Below are positions 49,860 through 57,789 of a stretch of DNA of 64,000 nt, in pieces. The position numbers were made by a program, and so were the translations under genes. The notes under the pieces were generated by a model. That model was given only the letters and a program-made list of their open reading frames with translations. It was not told where the DNA came from and made no database searches. Origin of the DNA: Anaerolineae bacterium (lineage in GTDB: Bacteria; Chloroflexota; Anaerolineae; 4572-78; J111); NCBI GenBank assembly GCA_023151115.1, contig JAKLJP010000005.1, positions 62,001-126,000 on the forward strand. Direction: 5' to 3'. Every line of letters starts with the position of its first letter. Within the stretch, counting starts at the first letter, position 1.

Positions 49860-52800
49860 TTTCCAATGGAGTCAGGCGCAATTCGTTAGCCGTCTCTCCC
49901 AGGGTAGCCAGCCGGTTGCCTGTAGCCAATTCGTACAAGCCAATAACCGGAACATATTGGCCGGGCGGCATATCTTCGAGCGGCAAGGTGATTTCATCAA
50001 TAATAATCTCGCCGGGGTCCCATAGGCTGGTGGGATAGCGACCGGCGGCCGGTGGGCTGTCTTTCTGGGCCACCGTTTCATGGGCGGCGTTGCGCAGGTG
50101 AAGGAAAGTGGTGTAATCGGCCAAGGGGATTGTGTCCGCCTGCCAATACAGCCTGATTGACAATTGACAATTCATTATTGACTCTTGACAATTATCCTCC
50201 TGGTCATACCCCAACAACGTGATCTGCTCGCCAAAAGATTGGTTCACCCGGAAGTGGGGAGCGGCGTTACCTCTTGTCACTCCCGGCGGCGGCCCGCCCA
50301 CTTTGAACGGGCCAAGCACTACGGCGGTGGCCGCGGCCGGTTGACCGGCTTCGACCAGGGGTAATGATTGAGGCTGCCCCCGGTTGAGCTGATACTGGCC
50401 CAGGTGTAAAAAATAGACTCCCGGCGGCGCGTCCGGTTGAATGGGCACGCTGAAAGAGTCTACGACAATTTCGTTTTTTGCCCACAAGATAGGGCTGTAA
50501 AAGCCGGCAGGGTAGCGATCCACGCTGCCGTAGGGCTGCTGGTTGGCGTCGAGCAGGACGGCAGAGGTGAGCAAATCGGGCAGCACCGGGGCCAGGCTTT
50601 GCCAGTAAAGGGTCAAGGGCAGGCCGCCGCCCGGCTTGACCCGGCGGGTGGGCAAAACGTAGCCCCGCAATTTTACCTGGTTGGCAAAATTGGCCTCCAC
50701 CGGAGTGTATCCCCCCGGCAAGGCGGGCAACTCAAATTGGCGCGCCGCGTTGGCGACAGTTAACAGGGGTTCGGTTTCGTAACTGTCTTCGCCGGTGGCC
50801 AGGCGCAGGCGATAAGGGCCGCTGGGCCAATCGGCCCCGACGATAAAGATAGCGGTGGCGTCGCTGGTTGCTTCAGGCAGGCGGGCAACCTCATCGGGGC
50901 CAACCAGAGTCCAGGTGGGTTCGGGGTTAAATGGTTGAAAACCAGACAGGGAGGATTGAGCGGACGCCGAGGTTTCAGTATAGCTCCAGGAAAGCGGCAG
51001 GGTTTGACGGTGGCGGGCGGGGGCGTCGTCTACCCACAAGCGGTACTCGATGTCGCCGGCCAGCCGGGCTGAACCGGCAATGGGCGGGCGGTTAGCCAGG
51101 GGTATCTGGATAAATTGAAAGGGCGCTTTAGTTAGCGGCGTATCTTCGGCTTCGCGCAGCAGGTTGAGCTGCAACTGGTACAGGTTGGCCGGCACAGCGG
51201 CCAGGGGCAGGGGCAGGGTATCGCGGATAATGTCGCCTTTGTCCCAGGCGCGGGTGGGGTAGCGGCCATTGAGCGGGTGACTGAGCCAGGTAAAATGGGG
51301 ATGGTCAGCTTCATCTACCAACTGCACTTGAACCCGATAATTCTCCTCCACCGGCTTGAGCGCCTGCCAGTAGAGGGTCAAATTGATGATGGACTGGGCG
51401 GCATCGGGCGCAAAGTCGTAACCCAACAGACGAATCGCTTCGCCAAAATCATGCTTGAGCGGCTGCGGAATCGAGGCGGCGTCAAAGGTGGTAGTTCGCA
51501 CCGGCAGGGGGGCCGGATAGGTTGCCGCCATATACCCAAGCTGCCAGAGCGACCAGAGCAGTAGGAGCAGGGCAGGCAGGAAAAGGAGGATAGTGGATGG
51601 TGAATAGTGGATGGTGGATAGTGGATGGTGGATAGCACGGGTCTCGTCAAGTGAGGCCCCTTTTCGATCTTCTATCTTCAATCCTCTATCCTCTATCTTC
51701 CATCTTCTATCTTCTATCTTTTGCACCAGGGTGGCCCAACCCAACACCAACAGAATTGGGATAGCCTGAGCGGCGGGAAACAGAAGATGGCGGCCCTGGC
51801 CGGTTTCCAGAATGTTGCGGGTGAGAAAAAAGCGCCAGATAGGAAAGGGTAAAAGCAAAAGAATAATCAAAGCGAGTAATCCTAAAGTGACTCGCATCTC
51901 TGGTGAAGCTGCACGCCAGAACTGCCATAACCCCACCAGAGCCAGCCCGGTGAAGAGCAGCACCAAAATATAGACCCAGGGGAAAAGCGGGTCAAATTCT
52001 AAAACAGGCACACCCCAAAAGGTTTGGAAAAGATAAGTAAGCCAGCCTCCAAAAGTACCGGCGGCGATAGCGCCCGGTCGTTCCGGGCCGGTAAATTGCT
52101 CACCGCCAAAGAGGGCAAACACCCGGCGCATGCTCACATCAGGGCCGGAAGCAAGAATGGGTTTGAGCAGGCCCAAAATCCAGCCATCGTCTTTGATGGT
52201 GTTGAAATGATACCCAATCCAGCCAAACCACCAGCTTGCCCCGATCAGGGTGAACAGCCAGGTCAAACCGACCCGCCCAAGCGCGCCCCGCCACGACCAC
52301 CCCACCTGTTTGACCCGCCACATCACCAGCGGGATGATGACCAACGGCAGCAGGCCGGTGCTGTACTTGGTTACAATGGAAAGACCCAGCGTCAGCCCCA
52401 TAAAAGCATACAGCCACCAGCGATCATCGCCCCGGATAGCCCGCAGCAGCAGCCAGATAAAAACAGCCGAGAGCAGGACAAACAGGCTGTCGTCGCCAAG
52501 CATAGCCGAGGTGAAGAGGTAGCGGGGGGTGAAGGCGAGGAGTGCGGTCACGGCTAAAGCCAGCAGGGGAGGAGGCGAGGAAACGTGAGGCGAAGAGGCG
52601 AGGACGTGGAAAGTTTCGCCTCCCCGCCTCCCCGCCTCCCCGCCTCCCCTGCTCAATTCCAGCGCAGTAAGATAAGTAAACCCCAACGCACCGGCTGAGA
52701 AGACAATCGAAACAAACCGCCCCAGGCGCCAGGCCAGGATGCCGTCTTGCCAGGGCCAGGCGGCGTCTTCGGTGTAGATAATCAGGCGGGGATAGAAGAT

Positions 52801-53184
52801 TTCACCCACCAGTCGTCGCCTGGGGGACTCGCCCACGTCTTTAAGGTGGGGGCGGGTGGTGTCAAGCGGACTGACCAACCAGCCGACCAGCAGGTGATAC
52901 AGCGGCGGCCAGTCGGCGCGATACCAGGCCTGCTGGCGTTCGGCAGCATCTTGGGGCAGGCGTCCTGTTTGAGCAATAAAACTGAGGTAACGATAATGGG
53001 CCAGCTCATCTTCCCCCTGCGTGATGGGAACGATAATGCTGTAAAGCGTGGCTATAATGAAGAAACCAACCAGGATAGCCCACCAGCCCTGTCTCCACCC
53101 TGGGTGGAATCCAGGGCCGACAGAAACCGCAGAGCCAGGTTTCAAGTTGGCCGGTGCATGTTTTAGCCGGGGTTGCTTGCCCAT
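49840..53184 (-). CDS. DUF2142-like GT-C membrane protein, array member A1 (first of the run)
   Basis: 1114 aa. A 34-residue hydrophilic leader, the first helix near 34-54, GEDELAHYRY in the outside loop and DWPPLYHLL after it. Repeat-derived loops are at residues about 178-206 (GEAGRRGGE, SSPHVSSPP), 487-531 (KIEDRRW heptads, HHPLSTIHYSPSTI) and 998-1009 (NCQESIMNCQLS). The linker GPFKVGGPPPG and the last module are present. The C-terminus VDGRQ and the stop codon are made by a GTCTACC repeat. It is the first gene of the run, so the main promoter should lie upstream of 53184; none was convincing. Confidence 0.77.
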   Translation of the reverse strand: MGKQPRLKHAPANLKPGSAVSVGPGFHPGWRQGWWAILVGFFIIATLYSIIVPITQGEDELAHYRYLSFIAQTGRLPQDAAERQQAWYRADWPPLYHLLVGWLVSPLDTTRPHLKDVGESPRRRLVGEIFYPRLIIYTEDAAWPWQDGILAWRLGRFVSIVFSAGALGFTYLTALELSRGGGEAGRRGGETFHVLASSPHVSSPPPLLALAVTALLAFTPRYLFTSAMLGDDSLFVLLSAVFIWLLLRAIRGDDRWWLYAFMGLTLGLSIVTKYSTGLLPLVIIPLVMWRVKQVGWSWRGALGRVGLTWLFTLIGASWWFGWIGYHFNTIKDDGWILGLLKPILASGPDVSMRRVFALFGGEQFTGPERPGAIAAGTFGGWLTYLFQTFWGVPVLEFDPLFPWVYILVLLFTGLALVGLWQFWRAASPEMRVTLGLLALIILLLLPFPIWRFFLTRNILETGQGRHLLFPAAQAIPILLVLGWATLVQKIEDRRWKIEDRGLKIEDRKGASLDETRAIHHPLSTIHYSPSTILLFLPALLLLLWSLWQLGYMAATYPAPLPVRTTTFDAASIPQPLKHDFGEAIRLLGYDFAPDAAQSIINLTLYWQALKPVEENYRVQVQLVDEADHPHFTWLSHPLNGRYPTRAWDKGDIIRDTLPLPLAAVPANLYQLQLNLLREAEDTPLTKAPFQFIQIPLANRPPIAGSARLAGDIEYRLWVDDAPARHRQTLPLSWSYTETSASAQSSLSGFQPFNPEPTWTLVGPDEVARLPEATSDATAIFIVGADWPSGPYRLRLATGEDSYETEPLLTVANAARQFELPALPGGYTPVEANFANQVKLRGYVLPTRRVKPGGGLPLTLYWQSLAPVLPDLLTSAVLLDANQQPYGSVDRYPAGFYSPILWAKNEIVVDSFSVPIQPDAPPGVYFLHLGQYQLNRGQPQSLPLVEAGQPAAATAVVLGPFKVGGPPPGVTRGNAAPHFRVNQSFGEQITLLGYDQEDNCQESIMNCQLSIRLYWQADTIPLADYTTFLHLRNAAHETVAQKDSPPAAGRYPTSLWDPGEIIIDEITLPLEDMPPGQYVPVIGLYELATGNRLATLGETANELRLTPLEIVDGRQ
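50156..50194. repeat. Intragenic GACAATT-type heptamers in A1
   Basis: ATTGACAATTGACAATTCAT and degenerate units fall just before the LSIRLYW strand of the last module, the position occupied by the same family in A2 and A3. Confidence 0.85.
51589..51722. repeat. Intragenic GGATAGT and CTATCTT heptamers in A1
   Basis: GTGGATGGTGGATAGTGGAT units (51590-51634) and CTATCTTCTATCTT units (51669-51722) flank a short unique segment. The sense strand would read TAG once per heptad in a perfect array; here those codons are TGG or TTG. Confidence 0.85.
52566..52654. repeat. Intragenic GAGGCG and CCTCCCCG repeats in A1
   Basis: AGGAGGCGAGGAAACGTGAG, then four CCTCCCCG octamers, inverted relative to the first part, lie in the loop between the third and fourth helices. 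Confidence 0.85.
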
Positions 53185-53243
53185 AGTAGGGCCTATTTTA
53201 GTGGCAACGAGGCGATTGGGCTAATTTGGATAAGGGAGGGGTT

Positions 53244-54575
53244 TTAATCAGAGTGGGAGTTCAGCGCCGATAAAACAGCGTCAATATCTTTATAAATGGC
53301 AAAAAAGTCGGTGGTGCCGGCCAGCTCAAATACCCGATAAATATTCTCCGGCACCGAGACCAGGGCCAGCGTCAGAACTGTCCGCCGGGCATCAACCAGG
53401 GCGCGAATCCCGGCGATGGTTAGCTCACTGAGATTCTCCATTTTTAGCACAACTTTATCGGTTTGATAGGTTTGCAGGCTATGGGCCAGATGATCTCTAA
53501 ACTGCTCAGTGGCGTGCGCGCCAAATTTTCCCGAAAGGGTCATAAAGATGACGCCCTTTTCAACGTGATCGTTTATTGAAAACTCGGAAACTGTAGGGGG
53601 GTTTTTCAGTTCAAGTTCCAGCCCTTCCTGAGCCACCAATACCTCCGGCGCGCCCTGCTGCTGGCCCAGGTATTCTTTGGTCTCCTGCCAGACCCGCATA
53701 ATCTCGGCATCGGTCGAGGCGGGATCATGATGAAAAAGGAGGAGGCGTTTAACATTGGCCTCTTTAGCAATATCCGCGCCAATCAGGGCGGAGCTGTGGC
53801 CCCAATCTTCTTTTACAAAGGACTCGCGCACCGAAAACATGGCATCAAAAATGAGGACATCGGCATTGGCGTAAAATTTGCTGTACTTCATGGTGCTGGT
53901 GTAATCCAGGCTTTTGTACTCACCGTCGGTCGCTAAAATGGCAATGGCATTGTCGGCCTCAACCCGATAGGCATAAGCTTTGCCCGGATGTTTTAACTCG
54001 ATATTGGTAATGGTGGCCCCGGCTACTTCTACCTGAGCGCCCTCATTAAGCAGGTGATATTGAAACGAGGCCGCAATTTGATGGTATTGCAAAGGGAAAA
54101 ATTCTTGCTCCATCTGTCGCGCCAAGACATCCGGCACGTATTTATGCACGTGGTAGACATCAAAAGTATTGCCGGGGACATGAATCGGCTTGAAGAAAGG
54201 CAAACCTTGAATATGGTCCCAATGGGTGTGGGTAAAAAATAGATAGGCATGACCTTTGCCCCGGGCAAAGCCAAACTTTTTGGCCCAGGGATCGCTTTCA
54301 TCCATCAGGTATTCACCCAGCTCACGAATCCCTGAGCCGGCATCAAAAATGATCAGTTCATCGCCCACCTCGACCGTTACACAAGTGGTGTTGCCACCTA
54401 CGGTACTGGCATTAAATGATAAATTAGCCGCAAATTCCCGGATGGATTGGGCATTGAGAAGGTTAATTTGTTCACGGCCAGCCGCTTCAAGCGCAGCAAT
54501 AATTTTCTGTTCAACTTGCTCAGGCTGGACCGGAGCCGGGATGGAGCCTCTGGTGCCCCAAAATTTCAGCAGCAT
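53244..54575 (-). CDS. Metallo-beta-lactamase-fold hydrolase fused to a STAS domain
   Basis: 443 aa. The N-terminal half is an MBL-fold phosphodiesterase-like domain: FWGTRGSIP, GGNTTCV, DAGSGIRELG and the metal motif THTHWDH at 115-121, then HPGKAYAYRV. The C-terminal 110 residues (from about 333) form a STAS domain (VIFMTLSGKFGAH, LKMENLSELTIAGIRALVD). In anti-sigma antagonists the central motif is D-S-x-G with a phosphorylated Ser; here the aligned stretch is LTIAGI, so that Ser seems absent. The MBL half resembles RNase Z-like or cyclic-nucleotide-type phosphodiesterases, and its substrate is not assigned. It may link a stress-type partner switch to a hydrolytic output, by inference. The gene stands alone between A1 and argJ. 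Confidence 0.82.
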   Translation of the reverse strand: MLLKFWGTRGSIPAPVQPEQVEQKIIAALEAAGREQINLLNAQSIREFAANLSFNASTVGGNTTCVTVEVGDELIIFDAGSGIRELGEYLMDESDPWAKKFGFARGKGHAYLFFTHTHWDHIQGLPFFKPIHVPGNTFDVYHVHKYVPDVLARQMEQEFFPLQYHQIAASFQYHLLNEGAQVEVAGATITNIELKHPGKAYAYRVEADNAIAILATDGEYKSLDYTSTMKYSKFYANADVLIFDAMFSVRESFVKEDWGHSSALIGADIAKEANVKRLLLFHHDPASTDAEIMRVWQETKEYLGQQQGAPEVLVAQEGLELELKNPPTVSEFSINDHVEKGVIFMTLSGKFGAHATEQFRDHLAHSLQTYQTDKVVLKMENLSELTIAGIRALVDARRTVLTLALVSVPENIYRVFELAGTTDFFAIYKDIDAVLSALNSHSD

Positions 54576-54695
54576 ATATTTTCTCTCGATTGGATATTTA
54601 GCGTGACTGAATAGCTGCTCCCGAATTTGGATAAAACTACAAACCTGGGAGGAAAATAGTTTTACAATACGGGCAGATAATCTTTGTTAGTTAAC

Positions 54696-54707
54696 TTAAC
54701 ATGTTAA
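54696..54707. promoter_or_regulatory. Palindrome TTAACATGTTAA
   Basis: A perfect 12-base palindrome in an AT-rich stretch between the MBL-STAS start and the argJ stop, about 120 bp upstream of the MBL-STAS start codon. It could be an operator for that gene. Confidence 0.35.
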
Positions 54708-54741
54708 CAAGGAGTTGGCAATAGTCTAACTGTCCTGCCTT

Positions 54742-55971
54742 TCAGGTATGATACTCGGCATTAATTTCAACATATTTGTAAGACAAATCACAGGTCCAAA
54801 CGGTCGCACGGGCTGGTCCTACCCCCAAGTTAGCTATCAGCTTGACCTCATCCGTTTGAGCCAGCCAGTCATGGGCCGCCACCGCATCGAAGGGCAGCGG
54901 TTCTCCAGCCGCTACTAGCTGAAAATCGCCCAACCATAGAGAAGTACGGCTCGGGTCAACGGTGGCCCCGCTGCGGCCAATCGCCGCCAACGCTCGGCCC
55001 CAGTTGGGATCATTGCCAAATAAAGCAGTTTTCATCAAGGGCGAAGTGGCTACGGTTTTGGCGGCAGCCTCAGCTTCCGCTTCGGTGGCCGCCCCTTCCA
55101 CGGTAATTTCCACCAATTTGGTCGCTCCTTCACCATCGCGGGCTACCGCTTTAGCCAGAGCAGCACAGACTTCGGTCAAAGCCGTCGCAAAGGTTTCAAA
55201 GGCGGGAGATTGGACGCTTCGGGTGGAGATTGGAGGATTGCCCGCTTGCCCAGAGGCCAAGACCAGTACGGTATCGTTGGTACTGGTATCGCCATCCACG
55301 CTGATTCGGTTAAAGGTACAGCCCACTGCTTGTTTGAGCGCGGCTTCCAGAGCCAAGGATTCTATAGCCGCATCTGTTACCACTACAGCCAGCATGGTGG
55401 CCAAGTTGGGATGGATCATACCGCTTCCCTTAGCCATCCCACCCAGATGAACCGGCCGGCCCTCCACTGTTGTCTGAACAAAGGCTTCTTTGGGCACAAG
55501 ATCGGTGGTCATAATCGCTTCGGCGGCGGCGTGGCCCTGTTGACCTGCTTCGGTAAAGATGCTGTCGGCGGCGCGGCGGATGCCGGTTGCCAACTTATCC
55601 ATCGGCATTTTCTGGCCGATAACCCCGGTGCTCATGACAAAAACAGTGTCAAGCGGCAGTTGACACGCGCTTTCGGTCCAGCGGGCCATTTGCTCGGCAT
55701 CGGCCAAACCCTGGCTTCCGGTTACGGCATTGGCGTTGCCGGCGTTGATTAAAACAGCCTGCAATTTCCCCCCGGTACGCTCCATGAGAGCTAAATCATA
55801 TAAGACAGGGGCAGCCTTAAAGGCATTGGTGGTAAAAACAGCAGCAGCCGTACAGGTGCGGTCAGCCAGAATCAAGGCCAGATCAGGCTTGCCGGATTGC
55901 TTCAGGCCGCAAGCGACACCCACAGCCCGAAAGCCAGGGACTCGAGTCACGGCGGATTTTGAGATAGTCAT
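54742..55971 (-). CDS. argJ: Bifunctional glutamate N-acetyltransferase / amino-acid acetyltransferase
   Basis: 409 aa, normal length. It transfers acetyl from N-acetylornithine to glutamate in the cyclic arginine pathway, and may also use acetyl-CoA. The self-cleavage site KGSGMIHPNLATML (181-194, nucleophile Thr192) divides the alpha and beta chains. CGLK...KPDLALI near 21-34 and the C-terminal DLSYKYVEINAEYHT are family-typical. A short repeat-derived segment (ISTRSVQSP, about residues 245-255) lies in a loop before the FxTALTEVCAALA helix. No other arg genes are in the window. Confidence 0.95.
   Translation of the reverse strand: MTISKSAVTRVPGFRAVGVACGLKQSGKPDLALILADRTCTAAAVFTTNAFKAAPVLYDLALMERTGGKLQAVLINAGNANAVTGSQGLADAEQMARWTESACQLPLDTVFVMSTGVIGQKMPMDKLATGIRRAADSIFTEAGQQGHAAAEAIMTTDLVPKEAFVQTTVEGRPVHLGGMAKGSGMIHPNLATMLAVVVTDAAIESLALEAALKQAVGCTFNRISVDGDTSTNDTVLVLASGQAGNPPISTRSVQSPAFETFATALTEVCAALAKAVARDGEGATKLVEITVEGAATEAEAEAAAKTVATSPLMKTALFGNDPNWGRALAAIGRSGATVDPSRTSLWLGDFQLVAAGEPLPFDAVAAHDWLAQTDEVKLIANLGVGPARATVWTCDLSYKYVEINAEYHT
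55204..55240. repeat. Intragenic GGAGATT-type repeat in argJ
   Basis: GGAGATTGGACGCTTCGGG followed by TGGAGATTGGAGG is a close variant of the repeat at 46312-46360 in the GT39-like gene. It is read in frame. Confidence 0.75.
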
Positions 55972-56282
55972 TGCTCTTAGGTTGCTCCAAATAGTTAAAA
56001 TTTACCTATGATTTTATCACACTTTTTAATTATGGCCTAACCCGGTCTGATTGACGCCTATAGTGCTTCGTGATATACTCTGCCGCAATTCAAGGGGGCG
56101 GGCAATATTCTGTTGCCCTGTTTTTTCCCCGTAGTGTCAGTAGTTGTGGCAGTGCTAAGAACCTATCCGAAATCCGTAGGTTGGCATCCCTATGCCAGCC
56201 GATGATGCATAGGATGCGTCATTAGAGGTTTTCGGATAGGCTCTAAATACAAATTTTTATGTTCTTTTAACAAGGAGGTTAC
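55972..56282. other. Divergent intergenic region argJ-trpB
   Basis: 311 bases between divergent argJ and trpB. It contains the nested palindrome at 56162-56240 and, at its right end, AAGGAGG 6 bases before the trpB ATG. No further gene is seen. Confidence 0.7.
56162..56240. repeat. Nested palindromic element, copy 3
   Basis: Termini CCTATCCGAAATCC and GGTTTTCGGATAGG match the copy at 22142-22200. Inner hairpins TTGGCATCCCTATGCCAGCC and TGATGCATAGGATGCGTCA match the copy at 1885-1954. It thus joins the two other copies into one family. Flanks GCTAAGAA and CTCTAAAT are only weakly similar. Confidence 0.8.
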
Positions 56283-57644
56283 ATGGACACGATCAAGTAT
56301 TTTTTGTCTGAAGATCGCATTCCCCGCGCCTGGTACAATATCCAGGCCGACTTACCTACCCCTGCCCCCCCCGTTCTTCACCCCGGTACCGGCCAACCCA
56401 TTGGCCCCGGCGACTTGGCCCCGCTCTTCCCAATGGCCTTGATTATGCAAGAGGTCAGCCAGGAACGTTACATCGAGATTCCCGACGAGGTGCGGGATGT
56501 CTACCGCCAATGGCGGCCCTCACCCCTCTACCGGGCGCGGCGGCTGGAAAAAGCCCTCGATACCCCGGCCAAGATTTACTACAAGTATGAGGGGGTGAGT
56601 CCTGCCGGTTCCCATAAGCCTAATACCGCCGTCCCCCAAGCCTACTACAATAAGGTTGAAGGGGTTAAACGCCTGGCTACCGAAACCGGAGCCGGGCAAT
56701 GGGGGTCAGCCCTGGCGATGGCTTGCGCCTTTTTTGGGCTGGAATGTAAAGTTTTTATGGTGCGGGTCAGCTACGATCAAAAACCGTATCGCCGGGGCTT
56801 AATTGAGGCTTATGGCGCCCAGATAAGCGCCAGTCCCAGTAACGAAACAAACACGGGCCGGGCTATTCTGGCCGAGCACCCTGATTCCACCGGCTCGTTG
56901 GGCATCGCTATCTCCGAAGCCGTCGAGGTGGCGGCTACAGACCCGAATACCAAGTACAGCCTGGGCAGCGTGTTGAATCATGTACTGATGCACCAGACGG
57001 TCATCGGGCTGGAAACGCTGGAGCAAATGGAAATGGCCGGTGACTACCCCGATGTGATTGTGGGCTGCACCGGCGGCGGCTCTAATTTTGCCGGGATAAC
57101 CTTTCCCTTTATCGGGCGAAAACTGCGCGGCGAAGCCGACGTGCGAATTGTGGCTGTAGAGCCGGCAGCCTGTCCCAGCCTGACCAGAGGCCGCTATGCC
57201 TATGATTTTGGCGACACCGGCCATTTGACTCCATTGGTCAAAATGCACACCCTGGGCAGCACCTTTGTGCCGCCCGGAATCCACGCCGGCGGCTTGCGCT
57301 ATCACGGCATGGCCCCTTTAGTAAGTCACCTGCTGGAATTGGGCCAGATTGAGGCTACCGCCGCCGAGCAGCTAGATGCCTTTGCCGCCGGAGTTCAATT
57401 TGCCCGCGCCGAAGGGATTATTCCGGCCCCCGAAGCCAATCACGCGGTAGCCGTCGCCATTGCTGAAGCCCTGCGCTGTAAGCAAGAGGGCGTCAGCCGG
57501 GTTATTTTGTTCAACCTGTGTGGTCACGGCCATTTTGATATGCAAGCCTATATTGATTACGCAGCCGGAAAACTGCAAAATTACGCTTATCCGGCCGAAG
57601 AAATTGCGATGGCCCTGGCCGGTCTGCCAACTGTGGCGGCTTGA
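56283..57644 (+). CDS. trpB: Tryptophan synthase beta chain, TrpB2 type
   Basis: 453 aa, the length of TrpB2 rather than TrpB1 (about 400). It condenses indole with serine using PLP. The PLP lysine is Lys112 in [11 protein letters not shown], and the phosphate-binding loop is [11 protein letters not shown] near 260. The N-terminal block before residue 80 ([19 protein letters not shown]) is TrpB2-specific. No trpA or other trp gene is adjacent, as is usual for TrpB2, which is thought to salvage free indole or work with an unlinked alpha subunit. A strong AAGGAGG precedes the ATG. Confidence 0.95.
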   Translation: MDTIKYFLSEDRIPRAWYNIQADLPTPAPPVLHPGTGQPIGPGDLAPLFPMALIMQEVSQERYIEIPDEVRDVYRQWRPSPLYRARRLEKALDTPAKIYYKYEGVSPAGSHKPNTAVPQAYYNKVEGVKRLATETGAGQWGSALAMACAFFGLECKVFMVRVSYDQKPYRRGLIEAYGAQISASPSNETNTGRAILAEHPDSTGSLGIAISEAVEVAATDPNTKYSLGSVLNHVLMHQTVIGLETLEQMEMAGDYPDVIVGCTGGGSNFAGITFPFIGRKLRGEADVRIVAVEPAACPSLTRGRYAYDFGDTGHLTPLVKMHTLGSTFVPPGIHAGGLRYHGMAPLVSHLLELGQIEATAAEQLDAFAAGVQFARAEGIIPAPEANHAVAVAIAEALRCKQEGVSRVILFNLCGHGHFDMQAYIDYAAGKLQNYAYPAEEIAMALAGLPTVAA

Positions 57645-57707
57645 GAGTTGGCCGTTTAACTGAAGTAAAAACCTCGCCTCTTTTGGAATTCAGGGGGTCA
57701 GCGGCAA

Positions 57708-57754
57708 TGTGATGCGGGATACGTGATTAAGGTTATTACGCATCCCGCATCACA
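57708..57754. terminator. Bidirectional terminator-like hairpin between trpB and the hybrid kinase
   Basis: A 16-17-base stem (57708-57724 with 57738-57754, one mismatch) around TGTGATGCGGGAT lies in the middle of the 145-bp gap between two convergent genes, the expected place for a shared terminator. There are no clear T-runs. Confidence 0.55.
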
Positions 57755-57789
57755 TATCAGGTCCAAACCCCACGAAATCCTGAAGAACC

